Part shown: positions 62,624 through 64,000 of the stretch, piece by piece
Layout: the number at the start of each line of letters is the position of its first letter
Numbering within the stretch: the stretch's first letter is position 1
Origin: Trematomus loennbergii
Lineage: Eukaryota; Chordata; Actinopteri; Perciformes; Nototheniidae
Assembly: GCA_012861695.1 (NCBI GenBank)
Contig: JAAOOA010000426.1
Coordinates: 169,501-233,500, forward strand
Reading direction: 5' to 3'
DNA: 64,000 bases
The notes under the pieces: model-generated
Databases searched by the model: none
What the model saw: only the letters and a program-made list of their open reading frames with translations
What the model was told of the DNA's origin: nothing
Translations under genes and position numbers: made by a program

Positions 62624-63222
62624 TCATCACAGATGAGCCAAAAAGAGTAGATGATGAAGAAAGTAGAACAGGAGAAAGGGACACACAAGAAGGAGATACA
62701 ACAGATAAGAACAACAATGAACAGGAACATCAGAACAGACAAGAGTCAATGGGTAACTGGGGAACTGATTTAGGGACTGCAGATACAGGGCCAAGGCAAG
62801 TGAGACATCACTGTTTTCCATCCGGCATGTTTGGCCAGCAAAAGAGATCATTTCAACCAAGTTGGTTTGATACTTTGAAATGGGTTGAATATTCTACCAC
62901 TGCCAATGCAGCATTCTGCTTTAGTTGTAGACTATATGGCAAACCAAAGCAATCAAGGGATCAAAGGGACACCCTCACCACCTCAGGATACACAAACTGG
63001 AAGCGTGCATTGGATTCTTTTCGAGAACATGAAAAGTCAAACATACACAAGGCTCTTCTTTCCAGTTCTCGACAGAATGCTGGAGGAGCTTCAAAACAGG
63101 TTTTCTGGAGTTGGGGAAAAAATATGAATTGGCATGTCACCCTCCATGGGGAGGTCGTCGACCGATTTGCGAAGGTCAAACCAAGGCGATTTAGCCTAAC
63201 ACTTCCACCTACAAAACAATAA
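62624..63222 (+). pseudogene. hAT-B TTF-finger exon, unit 3
   Basis: As at 20129-20712 but without the 8 extra bases, so the frame ends NWHVTLHGEVVDRFAKVKPR and a few more residues. It has substitutions RVDDEES and DTLKW. The finger residues are kept. The tail is not recognisable as transposase. Confidence 0.73.
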
Positions 63223-64000
63223 AGAGTGTGAAGACAGCGAGTGATGATGGGGAGAAAAAACGAAGCAAATGAAAGGTAATGTGATGAAGGAAGCAGCAAG
63301 TGAGGAAGGAAGCAAGTGATGAGGGATTATTATTTCCTCCTTCCATCCCTTTTTTCAGTTTAATCTAATTACTAACAACTTCTAATAATTTGACATAGTT
63401 TATGATTTAATTGGAAAATCAAGTGTTTTTAAATAATAAACCTTTTTCTGATTCTGATTCTTTGATTTCTTTTTACATATGGGTGTTGAGAGATGTATAG
63501 ATCTCTTAATGTTGCTCTCAAAGTGCACCAGATTGATGCTTTTAACTTCAATATTTAAAAAAAATCTTCCTGGGGGAGTTCCCCCCAAAAATAGTACTTT
63601 ACCTCTGCTTATGTAACTCCGGTGTAGTGTCCCCTCGGCAACAGATCACTCACAGTTGGTGATTACTTTCCTGCATTTCAATGGACAGCATATACAAAGG
63701 ACACGTGAGCTTCTTGCTTAAGAGATCCTCACATGCCATCTCTTTAAAAAATAAGTGTCCAGTCAACAACAAAACATCAGTGATCGTATAGTGGTAGTAT
63801 ATTTTTCATAAGCAATGTGAAACATTAAACTTAAAAAAACTGGTGTACAAAACTCACATACCTGCGTTGATCTCCTGGAGTGTCTCTACTCCTTCTTCTC
63901 CACCATTAGAGATTGCAAACATTTCAGAAACAGCTAGAGGTAGGGGACAAATAACTTGTTCTCTGGGCATGTCAAAAACCTCCCTGCTTTGATCAAGACT

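Larger units (their letters stand above)
61215..64000 (+). mobile_element. hAT-B element, unit 3 (cut by window end)
   Basis: Copy of 17620 onward. It lacks the MITE and has the shortest terminal region, CGTCGCCTG running directly into TTTTTTC. Confidence 0.62.

Overview
The window is vertebrate nuclear DNA, most likely from a ray-finned (percomorph-type) fish. The evidence is split genes with GT-AG introns, a C2H2 zinc-finger gene of the large teleost family (short MSKVQ exon followed by a DVQQL exon), abundant hAT, piggyBac-like and Harbinger-like DNA transposon relics, and CA/GT and TA microsatellites. There are no prokaryotic operons, CRISPR arrays, rRNA genes or tRNA genes. No species is assigned.

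The main structure is a head-to-tail tandem array. A unit of about 21.5-22.0 kb is present three times: unit 1 at 1-22022, unit 2 at 22023-43492, and unit 3 at 43493-64000 (its last approximately 0.5-1 kb lies outside). The window starts and ends inside the array, so more copies may flank it. The copies are nearly identical over most of their length. They differ by single-base indels, tandem-repeat copy number, and a few informative transposon events.

Layout of a unit (unit 1 coordinates): 1-2522 dispersed repeats; 2523-2883 a 26-bp minisatellite; 3401-4412 exon 2 of the minus-strand C2H2 gene; 4413-12436 its roughly 8-kb intron, filled by a piggyBac-like element, a 3.1-kb hAT composite containing a 410-bp foldback, a hAT relic with a transposase N-terminus and a nested MITE, and a TTAA-flanked element with a nested Harbinger-like element; 12437-12623 exon 1; 12960-13083 a promoter-like CRE/CCAAT block; 14259-17374 a plus-strand hAT element (called hAT-A here) encoding a ZMYM1-like transposase; 17620-about 21840 a second ZMYM1-like hAT (hAT-B), in several exons and broken.

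No copy has an intact set of genes. The zinc-finger gene carries different frameshifts in each unit, as does hAT-A; the longest hAT-A frame, 604 codons, is open in unit 2. hAT-A stops before the hAT C-terminal dimerisation region, so it is unlikely to be an autonomous transposase. Many copy differences are 1-bp indels that could be consensus errors of a long-read assembly, so pseudogene calls are provisional. I found no convincing undescribed molecular system. The most informative content is the array itself and the record of transposition, excision, conversion and repeat change among its copies.
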